Shown one piece after another: positions 11,978 to 21,829 of a stretch of DNA of 64,000 bases. The DNA lies in contig JAPWDM010000008.1 in assembly GCA_035578155.1 (NCBI GenBank), forward strand, positions 21,414,598 to 21,478,597. The letters are read 5' to 3'. Position 1 is the first letter of the stretch; each line of letters starts with the position of its first letter. Source of the stretch: Brachynemurus nebulosus. Its lineage: Eukaryota > Arthropoda > Insecta > Neuroptera > Myrmeleontidae. Position numbers and translations under genes: made by a program. The notes under the pieces were generated by a model, which searched no databases, was not told the DNA's origin, and saw nothing but the letters and a program-made list of their open reading frames with translations.

Positions 11978-12561
11978 TATTAATATTGTTTCTATTGAGT
12001 GTAGATATGTTTACTGTTTCCACATGTTGAATCATTTCGTGAATTTATTTATATAATTTTTTTTAATTCTTTAAAAGTATTGCCGGCCCCTGGGAAAGTT
12101 TACCGTAAAAGTGCACGGACGAAAAGAAAGTATTGTCATTCCTTTTCTCTTCTTAATCTTCAGTTTCCAAAATGAAATAATCTGTGCTTCATAATCTTAA
12201 CATCGGCGCCCGCCAGTAATTCCTGTGGCATTCAACGTATGCACCACTGATAAAGACATCAGAAATCGTATAAATGAAGGGACAAGTGAACAGAAGAGCT
12301 ATGTACCATTTTTCCAAAAATAATTTTGTATCAAATTTTGCTTACACTACGTTCAATAATTTCGCAGAAATTCAATAACAAAATTAACAATGCAAATACT
12401 TATTCTGTACAACTTTAACCACTTTTCCTTTCCTACATAAAAAAATTAAAAAAAAAAACTTAAATGTTTTGTCAATACGCAATCAGATCAAATTGAAATC
12501 CAAAAAAAGTTTTTGGGAAAATTTTTATAAAAAAAGACCTCAAATCATCTTTTAATATATA

Positions 12562-12937
12562 TTTATTTATGAACAAAAATCAAAATTACATAATCTATAT
12601 ATACAAACAATTTAATATATACAATTTTTTTTTTCAAAATTAAAATTCCTATTTTTACATCATAAATAACAAAACAAAAAATCACTCAATTTAAAAAAAA
12701 AGAAATTGACTAGAATATTCTAATAAATGTTGAGTATTTAAAGCGTCTTATTGACTAGAATAGTTGAGACTGATTTTATTTAGATAAATTATATTCTAAA
12801 CACCACTGTTCCAATTTAATTGGAGGCGAATATAATTTTATATAGGTGCCAATTTAATTAGAGAGAAGTTAAACTTTTTAATTTTAATCTAGGTATGTAT
12901 AATTATTTTTGTTACATTTTAACTACAAAATTTTATT
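12562..12937 (-). promoter_or_regulatory. candidate polyadenylation signals in the 3' UTR
   Basis: On the minus strand AATAAA hexamers lie downstream of the stop codon at 12937-12932, 12780-12775 and 12567-12562, that is about 175, 330 and 545 bp after it. Any of them could end the transcript. In an AT-rich genome this hexamer occurs often by chance, so which is used, if any, is open. The stretch 12540-13110 holds no repeat that I recognise and is best read as 3' UTR. Confidence 0.35.
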
Positions 12938-13110
12938 AATTGTAACTAAATGTAACCCTTTGTAATCAAAATACTAGGTATGGCTGTTTTCGCCAGCGCT
13001 CTCACCAACGTTATTTTTGATTGAAAAAGGTTTAATATTTCAAAATTGAATGCAAATATGTTACACGACAATTTAAAATATATGACTAGAAAATTTCGGG
13101 GAAATCAGGT

Positions 13111-13253
13111 TTATGACGTCAGTTTATCCGCTGGTGATGATATCTGGTTATTGTTATTCGTAGTACTATACGATGAGACATTCTGACACGCTGAACAGTC
13201 TAGCGGTTTCAACGTAATCGGGGAATTACTTCTACTTAATGTTGTGCTGCCAT
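13111..13253 (-). CDS. terminal coding exon of an unidentified S/T/N-rich protein
   Basis: Seen: on the minus strand a pyrimidine-rich acceptor (TTTTTGTTTACAG) ends at 13254, and the reading frame that takes AT as the last two bases of a split codon stays open for 46 more residues to a TAA at 13111-13113. The peptide begins D-GSTTLSRSNSPITLKPL, then has DCSACQNVSSYS, a short N-run and ends PADKLTS. The other two frames stop within 7 codons. The upstream exon at 19241-19664 ends with one base of a codon (G), so joining gives GAT (Asp) and keeps the frame, which is strong support that both belong to one gene. The product is the polar C-terminal tail of a larger protein with no recognisable domain. 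It is too short for a default ORF search. Function is not inferred; the exon call is confident, the gene identity is not. Confidence 0.82.
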
Positions 13254-14967
13254 CTGTAAACAAAAATCGAATAATGAATTACGATTATACAAAAATTAAT
13301 CCTAGTTATTCAAGATTTCTCATATTATTGAAAGATTAGATCAGTATTTCCTAAAATGGGTGTTCCAACGCAATTGTGCTTAAAATAATTTTTAGGGTTG
13401 CATAGTTAAAACTATAGAATCTACTACATAATTTTTACATTTTTGGACCAATCTAGATGAAATTTTGTATGTACAGGTAGAAATTTCAATTAAAAGGCAA
13501 TTTTTATTTTCCCGTATAGAAAAGTGGAGTATTGTACCGTAACTTCAAAATTAGAATGGGGAATTTAACTCATTTTGGGAAACTATTTTAAAATACGCAT
13601 ATTTATGTATTATGCATGTATATAATTTTAATATTTAAAAATAATGCCGAAAATCGTTAGAAAAAATTAATTTAATATTTGTTCTAAAAATTTGCGCGAA
13701 AACGTTCATTAGATTCAATTACGTCACATTCTCTAGATAGCAACAGGTGTCATGTAACTAAGAAAAAAAAAACTGTTTTTTTCTTATAACTAGGAAAAAA
13801 AATTGTTGATTTTTAAAAAAATTAATTAAATTCAAATTAATTTCCATAGTTATGTTTGCTAACTGGAATTCACGTAGTGATCCTAGTGGAGACAGTGTTG
13901 AAATATAAGAGAAAGCAACGTCACAGCCCACTTCTGCTGATGTAATTTATAGCTGAAAAATATTAATTTTTTTTAAAATTAAATAATGATAGTTAGGATG
14001 AATTAACATAATAAACTGCTGTCTGTTATTATCAATTTTCATTAAAATTTGTTTTTATTGTTTTTCTTTGATACTGTCAAATACCGCATTTTTACCCCCT
14101 CCCCTCTGTAACTTTTTAACCGGTTCACTGTGACTTTTTATATGCTTTTTTAAGGGAAATGAGAACCAAAATTTGACATAATTATGATTCTCAAAATGCA
14201 CTTAAATTCTTTATACTGTATCCCAAAAGCTGTGAAAAATTCCAACCACTTAGCAATTCTGATTAATTGCATGTCTAACACAAATTTGGCGAATTCTTCT
14301 TTTTAAAATTTCAAATTAAATAAATAATTAAACTCCTTTAAAAGAAATATAAATTTTTAATACCCAAAAACGACCCAACGAATACAAAGACAACTACATA
14401 ATAAATTTTCAATTTTAAAACACAAAATTTTGCAGATTACCGTTTATTCATTACTGTCGTCGAAATTTTTGAATACATTTTTGATAATTTCAAATTTTTA
14501 ATTTAATTAATTCGATTGTCAAATTTAAAATACGTACCTACGCAATGTTCTGTTTCAAATGTTTTAAATGTTGTTTACAAATTTTACACGAAAACAACTA
14601 ATTTTAATTTTATTTAAATTAATTTTGAATTCAGATTGACATTAATTATATAAATGTAATTATCAATTAATAATAAACGCAAGCAAAACGTTTTCTATCA
14701 ATTCTATTTTGGCATTCGGCATTCATCTACATAAGTATATACCTATATTCATTCATACTCTATGCCAGTCAGTCTGTATGTCTGTTTTTGTCAATTTACA
14801 AAATTTACATATATAATGATGTTTACAGAAATATGTTTGAAATTCAGTTTATTTTCTATTGAAAATTAAATCTGTAGCTAACAAATAAATACCTACATAT
14901 GTGGGTGTACAGCGCTAATAACAACTGAAATACAAAATTTATTTTAAGGTCTATACTTCTCTAAGTA

Positions 14968-15005
14968 CAGCTGAACCTTTTTTATGCGGTGGATAGGGAC
15001 CGTAG
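14968..15005 (+). mobile_element. solo end of the pogo/mariner-like MITE
   Basis: TA, then CAGCTGAACCTTTTTTATGC and GGTGGATAGGGACCG, matches the terminus of 7484-8029. The rest of the element is absent, so this is a deletion remnant in the host gene's intron. Confidence 0.7.
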
Positions 15006-15616
15006 TCCTTAAAATCTTACGTAGGAATATTTCTATTGTGACTATTGTGTGAAATTTGGAAAATTTAGATATTTTTCATTTTTTCTATAAGTAACCATAA
15101 AATTTCACTAATAAGTGGAAATTTTACTATGAAAATTGGTGCTCTCTTAATTTTCGTTCCTGGTTTTATTAAAAATAGAAATAATTGAAGTTATCGTGTC
15201 AAAATTTTAATTTTTCTATAAATTTTGTGCTATAAAACTGATTTAATACGACAAATGTACCCACTTAAAGCAAATTTTTTAAAAACCCGACGAGAACTGA
15301 AGCCACTAAAACTTATGGAATTTTTTCAAATTTATGGAGTGATTTTAATGTAAAATTGTCATTGCTGAAGTTACAATTACAAAGTTTCCTTCAAAATTTA
15401 CCTCTGACCATGCAACTCACTTTTTCCCTGAATCTGCACTTTATCAAAACTTTATCAAAAACGTACAAAACCCCTTTTTATTTCTTTTTAAAAGCTTTGA
15501 TTTAACTTGCTATGTTAGTATGTTGGTTCTAATTGAGGTAGAGGTTCTAATTGAGGTAGAGGTTTTAAATTTTGCATACGTGTCTAACCTTGATGACAAT
15601 GCAATATTGTATAACT

Positions 15617-16170
15617 AGTTTTTCCCTAAATTGCCCCAAACCAAATTTGTTGATTTTTAGTCCTATGCAACTTTTTGACATTTCGAATTGTCAAATATTG
15701 TCCATTGATTTTACATTGCAATTTTTTGTTTCCATAGTTATGTCTGATTAGGATAAATTAACCGATTAAAATATAGGTAAAAAAATTATTTCTTTATTTT
15801 TTTTTTTAAATTAATTGTAATCAGATTAAAAAGTAAAAAATAAAGTAAAAAAAATGTTTTTTAAGAATGTATTACAACATTTAAAAATGTATTTAAAAAT
15901 GGGCTAAAAAAAAATAAAATAACTTTTGAGTGAAGTTTGAAGCAATATGCAAAATAATTTATAAAAGCTTGAGGCGTTTAATTAAGTTTGGTAAGTACTG
16001 AAAAGTAAAATAGCTACACTTATATCCAACACTGAAATAATTAATGATAACGCCTCAAGCTTTTATAAATTATGTTGCATATTGCTTCAAACTTCACTCA
16101 AAAGTTATTTTATTTTTTTTTAGCCCATTTTTAAATAAAAGCTTTTTCTTAAAAAAACATTTTTTTTATT
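15617..16170 (-). repeat. long-TIR repeat, copy 1
   Basis: A roughly 120-bp inverted repeat (arms about 15853-15975 and 16045-16168, with AGCCCATTTTTAAATA and GAGTGAAGTTTGAAGCAATA) plus a one-sided 230-bp extension containing TTGACATTTCGAATTGTCAA. The whole unit recurs in the opposite orientation at 41030-41593, which defines the edges. No frame; class unassigned. Confidence 0.75.
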
Positions 16171-17428
16171 TCTAACATCAAAATTATGACTTTTACGACT
16201 TTTACGACTTCAACGACTTTAATGGACTTGATGATGCCATCGTATTAAAAAATTTTGTTGCAAAATTTTGTCAAAAAATATAATTTCACGTTTCATCAAA
16301 AATGTCTTTTATTTCCTGTTTATATCATCAAAATACCGAGTTTTACAGTTTTAATATAGGCACTTGATGACCTCACCACGGGGACCTAAATTCGAAAATT
16401 TTCATTTCTTATATCAAAATCTATGAATTCCGTCAAAAATAACCAATTATTGCTGAAAAATTTGTTTTTCTGTTACTGCTACTACAATCCTCCTAATTTG
16501 AGTAAAAATGAAAAATGCAACAACAAAAACCTACGCGTCAAGCTTCTTTTACTTCTTTAACTTTGAATTTCCAACACCTCTACCATTCATTACATATTCA
16601 AGTCAAATCGGTATAAGTATTCAGTAATGAAATATTGATAAGCAACAGAGTATTCACTTGGTATAATAAATTGTTACAATATCATACATTATACGACATT
16701 ATACCATATCTTTATAATGAATAAAGTATGATACGTATATTTAAGCACCTTATAATTGAACGTAACTACAAATCAGTACAAGCTACCTCTACCTATACAA
16801 GTGTATACTCGTATAATTGTACAAGTTTCTTTAGCAATAAGTTACAGTTAAGTATTTCGGTTGAAACCTATACAAATGCTTGAACTACATAGGGAAGCTT
16901 AAATGGTAACTAAGCACAAGTATTAATATAGTTTGTTTACATTCAAATGTCGCGTACATCACTAAATTTGTCTTGGTCTTCAACACCCCTACTAATCCAT
17001 AAATATTTCAAAAAATTTTGTAAAGAGGGTTCAGCCAAAATCACCAGAGATGCCGTAACGAAACTCGACTTTCGACATTCGATTTCGCTTCGGTTGAAAA
17101 ATTGAAAAGTTGAAATGTTTATTCACTTCTGTCGAAACGAATAAAGAATTAAATATATTCAAATGAAAAACTTGTCTTTTAAATTAACTATGGCAATAAT
17201 ATTTTCGAATAAAATTAAATGGGATCAGTTAGTTAATAATGTAGGTCTTTCCCGTCTCCGTTCCCCGCTGACGGATTGTGGTTGAGGTCAGTAATTGATA
17301 AGAGACTGACATATAAGATATGTATGAATAATAATCGAAAAATCCAATGAAAGAGACCGTTCGGTTCAAGGGTTACAAAGAATCAAAATTTATTTTACGT
17401 TTTTAGGGGTATATGGGGACATTTTTAA

Positions 17429-17644
17429 CGCTAGAACGACAAGTCGTTGTCATTCATGACACCTACGTTTTTTTTTTCAGCGCTGTAACTTTTGATAATG
17501 TAGAAAACCATCTGGACAGATAGGCGTTAACACTGACATCAGTTAAATATCGATTTGATCTGTAATTAATTTAAAAAATAGAAAAAGAAATAGGTGTCGT
17601 CGATAACACTCACTTGCTAAATTATGAGCCTTGTCGTCCTAGGG
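17429..17644. mobile_element. 216-bp TTAA-flanked piggyBac-like MITE
   Basis: The ends CGCTAGAACGACAAG and CCCTAGGACGACAAG (complement of the right) are inverted, and TTAA lies on both sides (17425-17428, 17645-17648). CCCTAG starts and TTAA targets are the mark of piggyBac. Too short to code. Confidence 0.7.
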
Positions 17645-17808
17645 TTAAGGAAAATTGTTAAAAACAAAACTGTTCCAAATTAAAATTTCTAATAATTTCA
17701 TTTCCAAAGTTCTGCATCCGCCGATATTAAGGAAAACTGTTAAAAACAAAATTGTTCCAAATTAAAATTTCTAATAATTTCATTTCCAAAATTCTGCCTC
17801 TAGTGCTA
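17645..17808. repeat. 82-bp tandem duplication
   Basis: TTAAGGAAAA(T/C)TGTTAAAAA through CATTTCCAAA(G/A)TTCTGC occurs twice in a row with few differences. The first unit starts on the TTAA that flanks the piggyBac-like MITE. Confidence 0.85.
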
Positions 17809-18181
17809 CACAGGTAAGAAAAGTCATGTTTTAAAGTTACCTGCAACCACTGAAACACTATTTTCAAAAATATCGATTGTCGATTAAAGTATGCTACAAC
17901 TCCTACTCTGCTACAAAATTTCAAAAATTGTTCGATTCAGGTAAACAGAAATACGGATCATTGAAAATAAACAAGAAAAATTTAAAATTCTAAATCACGT
18001 GACTTAAAAAAAAATGGCACTTAAAATAATGGTTTTTTTTGTAAGACCTTTCGTACAAGTTTCAGTAATTTTCATAAACAAGGTCCAGATAAAATCAAAA
18101 AAACATAATTCTAGAACCATTTAACCACCAAAATAATCGATTTATTTACAATTCATTTTGAAAACCAAGTTTTTCCAACTT

Positions 18182-19191
18182 CACAGTAAAAAAATTTGTG
18201 TTCTACGTAAAAAAAACTAATTGTTAAAATTTTTGTGTTAAATAAGTAACACAACCTTGCGTTAATGTAACATTTCGTGTTTGTGTTAAATGAAAATATT
18301 AACACAAATTTCGATTTAACAGAATAAAAATGTTAACCTATTTTGAACAACAAAGAAGTAACATAATATTTGTGTAGAGCAAAATAATATTATAAGTACC
18401 TAAATTAGATTAGAATATATATCTACCAAAATATATATAATAAAAAAGAGCAGAGTAGTTCTTATTATTAAACAAAACCGAAAAATTGTAAGTTTTTTCA
18501 GTTATTGACGAATATAGTTTTATTAAACGTTTAAAAATGAAACAATTTTCTTACATTTTAGGGTTATTTTGTTACAGATTCAGTTACAAAAAATCATGTA
18601 AGCTTACTTACATGTAAGATTGTATATTATAATTATAATATAATCTCAAATAAGCATACATGATTTTTTTTAACTGAATCTGTAACAAAATAACTTTAAA
18701 ATGTAAGAAAATTGTTTCATTTTTAAACCTTCAATAAAACTATATTCGTCAATAACTGAAAAAACTTACAATTTTTCGGTTTTGTTTAATAATAAGAACT
18801 ACTCTCATCTTTTTTATTATATATATTTTCGTAGATATATATGGAGACAAGTAAGAATTGTTACAAAGAACTGGCTTACTTTGCGTTCTTTGAGTCTCAT
18901 TTATAATTTAATATATGTCTAATATATGAACAAAATCGTTATAGTTTTTGACGACTTTCAAATATGTTAAGCTTCAGGGGAATTAAAATATTGAATAAAA
19001 AAGTTTAACAACTAACTCTGATAAATCTGAAAAATTAACACAAAATTCCTCTTGTGTGTTAAATGATTGACACAAATCTTGTGTATAGATTTGACACATA
19101 TTGTGCTTTGTGTTAAAATAACACAAAAAATTGAGTGGACCGTTCTGGACATGTGAAATGTGTTAATTTTAACACAAATTTTTTCACTGTG
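18182..19191. mobile_element. CACAG-ended element with a palindromic interior
   Basis: The ends CACAGTAAAAAAATTTGTGT and CACAGTGAAAAAATTTGTGT match 10770-11804, and about 180 bp of subterminal TGTGTTAAAAT-rich sequence on each side is shared. The centre is a long inverted repeat (18415-18842) unrelated to the centre of the other copy. The flanks are TT on both sides, not TA. It lies in the intron about 50 bp past the donor at 19240. Confidence 0.75.
18415..18842. repeat. inverted repeat, about 190-bp arms
   Basis: Arms 18415-18609 and 18651-18842 are largely complementary (shared TTCTTATTATTAAACAAAAC, AAAATGTAAGAAAATTG), with a loop of about 40 bp of AT-rich sequence. A few percent mismatch shows that it is older than the palindrome at 54792-55479. 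Confidence 0.85.
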
Positions 19192-19240
19192 TTCGTATTG
19201 TTTACAGTTAAACATAACCTAAAAGTTTTCATTTGCTTAC

Positions 19241-19664
19241 CTGCAATATTCACTTGTAACTGTGACGTCCGATGCGTAAGCGCATCCTGGTGCTGTCGAT
19301 AAAACTGTAACGGACCCATTGTCGGTGACGACGATAATGGTATACGTTCAATCGCCGAGGTTGTCGTGGCTGCCGTGGAGGATGAATTGATCGACGAAGA
19401 CGATATTTGTTGTGTGATTCGTGAAATACTCCATAACCGATCGGCCATCATTGCCGTCGATGAAGATGATTGTGACGATGTCGCTACACCACCGCCAGAA
19501 TTATTTGCGCTTGGATGATTCAGTAATGAAGTTGGCGATGACATATCACTTTTTGGACTGAGATTTAATGGTGAATTTGCTGTAGAAATTGCACTTCGTA
19601 AAATTTTCGCTTCAGATAATGGTGTGGTTGCGATGGTTTGGACGTCACCAATCATATTATTTAA
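19241..19664 (-). CDS. internal coding exon of the same unidentified S/T/N-rich protein
   Basis: Seen: a minus-strand exon bounded by a polypyrimidine tract and TTCTAG acceptor (ending at 19665) and a near-consensus donor, GCAG|GTAAGC, at 19241/19240. The 424-bp exon is open throughout (141 codons plus one base) and enters at phase 0 with LNN before the first Met. Composition differs sharply from its surroundings: long Ser/Thr/Ala tracts (about residues 56-68 and 82-100), a PLNLSPK motif at residues 32-38, and more complex stretches such as RLWSISRITQQ and FYRQHQDALTHR. No domain, signal peptide or membrane segment is visible. Known: PxDLS-like motifs bind the co-repressor CtBP, and PLNLS variants occur in SoxD and ZEB-type regulators. 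Inference: a disordered region of a nuclear regulator; a cytoplasmic tail of another protein is also possible. Met at 19655 could be an alternative start, but its context is poor. Confidence 0.82.
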
Positions 19665-20076
19665 CTAGAATAAAAAAAAAAATGATAGATGTAAAAAAAA
19701 AATTACTAGGAGAATTTAATTCACGTGTATTAAGTCCCATAAGAATATTGTAGTTTTTTCACTTTTACCATGGAAAAAAAGTTAAAACAGATTTTTACAG
19801 CGAAAAAAATGGTACAAAACATTTCATTGATCATTTCACTGATAAAAAGGAAAATTTGTATTGGTAAAGGACCTCTCCGGATAACTCCGAATAGTTGGGG
19901 GTAAGGAGCCTTAAAAAGCATGTGTCCTTAACAAAACTGTTCAATAACTGCGGTAAGAATTCAAGGATAGTTTGTATTTAACTCTTCAGTTTACCTTTTT
20001 GTGACGGAAGTCGTATGTTTTTTGATTTATGATATTTTGTGAGACCTTTCCATACTGATGAAAACATTAGTAATGA

Positions 20077-20157
20077 GCCTTGTTTAGCCAAAATATGGCT
20101 AAACAAGCCCTAGTAGTGGGCTTGTTTAGCCATATTTTATGGCTAAACAAGCCCACT
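20077..20157. repeat. two tandem palindromes on TTGTTTAGCC
   Basis: CTTGTTTAGCC-aaaatat-GGCTAAACAAG at 20079-20107 is followed by the longer GGGCTTGTTTAGCCATA...TATGGCTAAACAAGCCC at 20118-20155. Each forms a perfect short hairpin. Confidence 0.85.
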
Positions 20158-20814
20158 AAGGCGGCTGCAACACTGACTGTCACTAGAACCCCTTATATTT
20201 AAATCCTTAAATTAGCCTTACTTGGCCCAATTTTGCGAAATATTTTTAGACATATGTTTACTAGTTCAAAGGCGTAGATTTCAAAAATCTATGTCTTATT
20301 TTGGTCCAGGCGCGTATTTTGTGTGTTTTTATAGACCATTTAGAAATTTATGCAAATATCTTCTTCTAAACACCGTGTTTTGGAGAGCTGCATGCACTGT
20401 CTTACAGAGCTCTTAGAACCCTACACGCGTATATATTATACTTATGCACTTGGGGGGAAGGAAAGTGGAAAATCGAGAACAGTCCAAAATTGAACATTTT
20501 GCTACGACTCGAAAACGCAAAGCAATCTTGACCTAATATTGCAGCTATGGAATACATGTGTAAGGGCAAACCCTACCATGGCACCCCCGACCCAGGTTGG
20601 ACCTTAGGCAGATTCACCTATCTTATCCGGAGGGGTCCTTTAGCTAATTTCAAAACCATGGTAAAAATGTATTAAATATTAAATAATAATATGAATTATA
20701 TTAATTTAATTTATGCGTTAAATTATCTTACCGTATTACACTTGAGTTTTATATATTTGCTGAATAAATTTGTGTTTTCTACAACTCAAATTTCTTACCA
20801 AAAAGCAATTTTAC

Positions 20815-20886
20815 TCGAAGAGCTGTCAACTAACAAAAACGCGACAGCGAAGCTGAAGCGTTTTTGTTAGTTGACAGTTCTTCTCG
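20815..20886. repeat. hairpin, about 27-bp stem and 15-nt loop
   Basis: The left arm (ending CTGTCAACTAACAAAAACGC at 20842) and the right arm (starting GCGTTTTTGTTAGTTGACAG at 20858) pair perfectly over about 20 bp and then imperfectly. The stem is shorter than that of a typical animal pre-miRNA. Confidence 0.8.
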
Positions 20887-21425
20887 TTAAATTGCTAGGC
20901 AACAAATTTTCGTTAAACAAACCCAAAATTCGAAAAGATACAAACCTCTCGTGTAATAATAATAAGTGAATTTTTTTAAATTATTTATCACAGTGAAGCT
21001 TAAATTTTTTTCAACCTAGATTTTACAAATTCCTAAACGGTACAGGACCTTTTAAAAGAAAATTAAAAATTGGACACACATCAAGTTAAGGTACTTAGGT
21101 GACTTCACCTTTCGAGATAAAATATAGGATACTTAAGTTTTTTTTTTTGCTATTTATCATAAAAATAGATAAATGACCGTCAAGTGTGTACGTGACAATT
21201 TAGTTTCCTATATCTCGTAAAGAGACACAAATTTTGAAGTTCGATATTTCGGAAACAAGACTTAAACATGAAAAGTTAGGTAGAGAAGTGTCAACTTTGT
21301 TGTTAAAAATCTTACAAAAAGGTTATTTACAACAAATGAAAATTTTATTTATGTTCAAGCATTTTGCTTAATGATTTTAGCTTGAATTTTTTTGAGATGT
21401 TACTTAAAAGAAAAACATTTATTGA

Positions 21426-21641
21426 TTTACTTGATACCATTTACATATATACTTCAAATTTCTTTTTGAATTTTCGAAAATTTCTCCGCAATTTAAGTCT
21501 TACTTTGAAATTCCAGAAAAGAAGACCTTACATTTACTTGATACATACTTCAAATTTTTTTTTTATATTTCGAAAATATCTCTGCAATTTACCAACACAA
21601 TTTAAGGCTTACTTTGAAATTCCAGAAAAGAAAGACTTTAT
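21426..21641. repeat. 108-bp tandem duplication
   Basis: Two units share ATACTTCAAATT, TTTCGAAAAT(T/A)TCTC and TACTTTGAAATTCCAGAAAA. The frame that spans them shows the same repeat in its residues and is not a gene. Confidence 0.8.
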
Positions 21642-21729
21642 TGGAGAATTTTTGTCTCCGTAACGAATAATGCAATCAATATAAAACATTTTAGAATATA
21701 TTTATAGGTGATCTGAGGAACATAATAGC

Positions 21730-21829
21730 TCTTTATGCAACAAGTATACATAATGAAGATCTTTATGAACGAGGCCAATAAAAAAAGGCGAGTTCATAAA
21801 GTCAAATTATGTACAAGTTGCATACAAAG
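21730..21829. repeat. imperfect inverted repeat, 40-bp arms
   Basis: CTCTTTATGCAACAAGTATA pairs with the complement TTGTACATAATTTGACTTTA region at 21791-21829, with a spacer of about 20 bp. No TSD is recognised. Confidence 0.6.

Larger units (their letters stand above)
17255..18180 (+). repeat. dispersed repeat, Helitron-associated, copy 1
   Basis: GGTCAGTAATTGATAAG through AAAATTTATTTTACG resembles 28225-28350. Its downstream part (GATTAAAGTATGCTACAACT and ATTTCAAAAATTGTTC) resembles 36270-36450. It is interrupted by the TTAA element at 17429-17644. Confidence 0.5.
13254..19240 (-). other. 5,987-bp intron joining the two coding exons
   Basis: The interval between donor 19240 and acceptor 13254 has no coding potential and holds several repeats: a solo transposon end (14968-15005), a long-TIR (terminal inverted repeat) repeat (15617-16170), a dispersed repeat (17255-18180) split by a TTAA-flanked MITE (17429-17644), an 82-bp tandem duplication (17645-17808), and a 1-kb CACAG-ended element (18182-19191) that ends about 50 bp from the donor. 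The phase match of the flanking exons (one base plus two bases) supports a single intron, although a skipped small exon inside cannot be excluded. Confidence 0.7.

Noticed and set aside
11844..12056. Frame with a Cys-Val run
   Set aside because: Created by the TG microsatellite.
19012..19215. 67-codon minus-strand frame next to the coding exon
   Set aside because: It lies in the terminal repeat of the CACAG-ended element, past the splice donor.
19757..20665. An element bounded by TTTTACCATGG / CCATGGTAAAA
   Set aside because: The inverted words are short, the second inverted pair is spaced differently on each side, and there is no TSD.
20815..20886. A microRNA precursor
   Set aside because: The stem is about 27 bp and perfect in its middle with a 15-nt loop, which is shorter than typical animal pre-miRNAs. 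Kept only as a hairpin.
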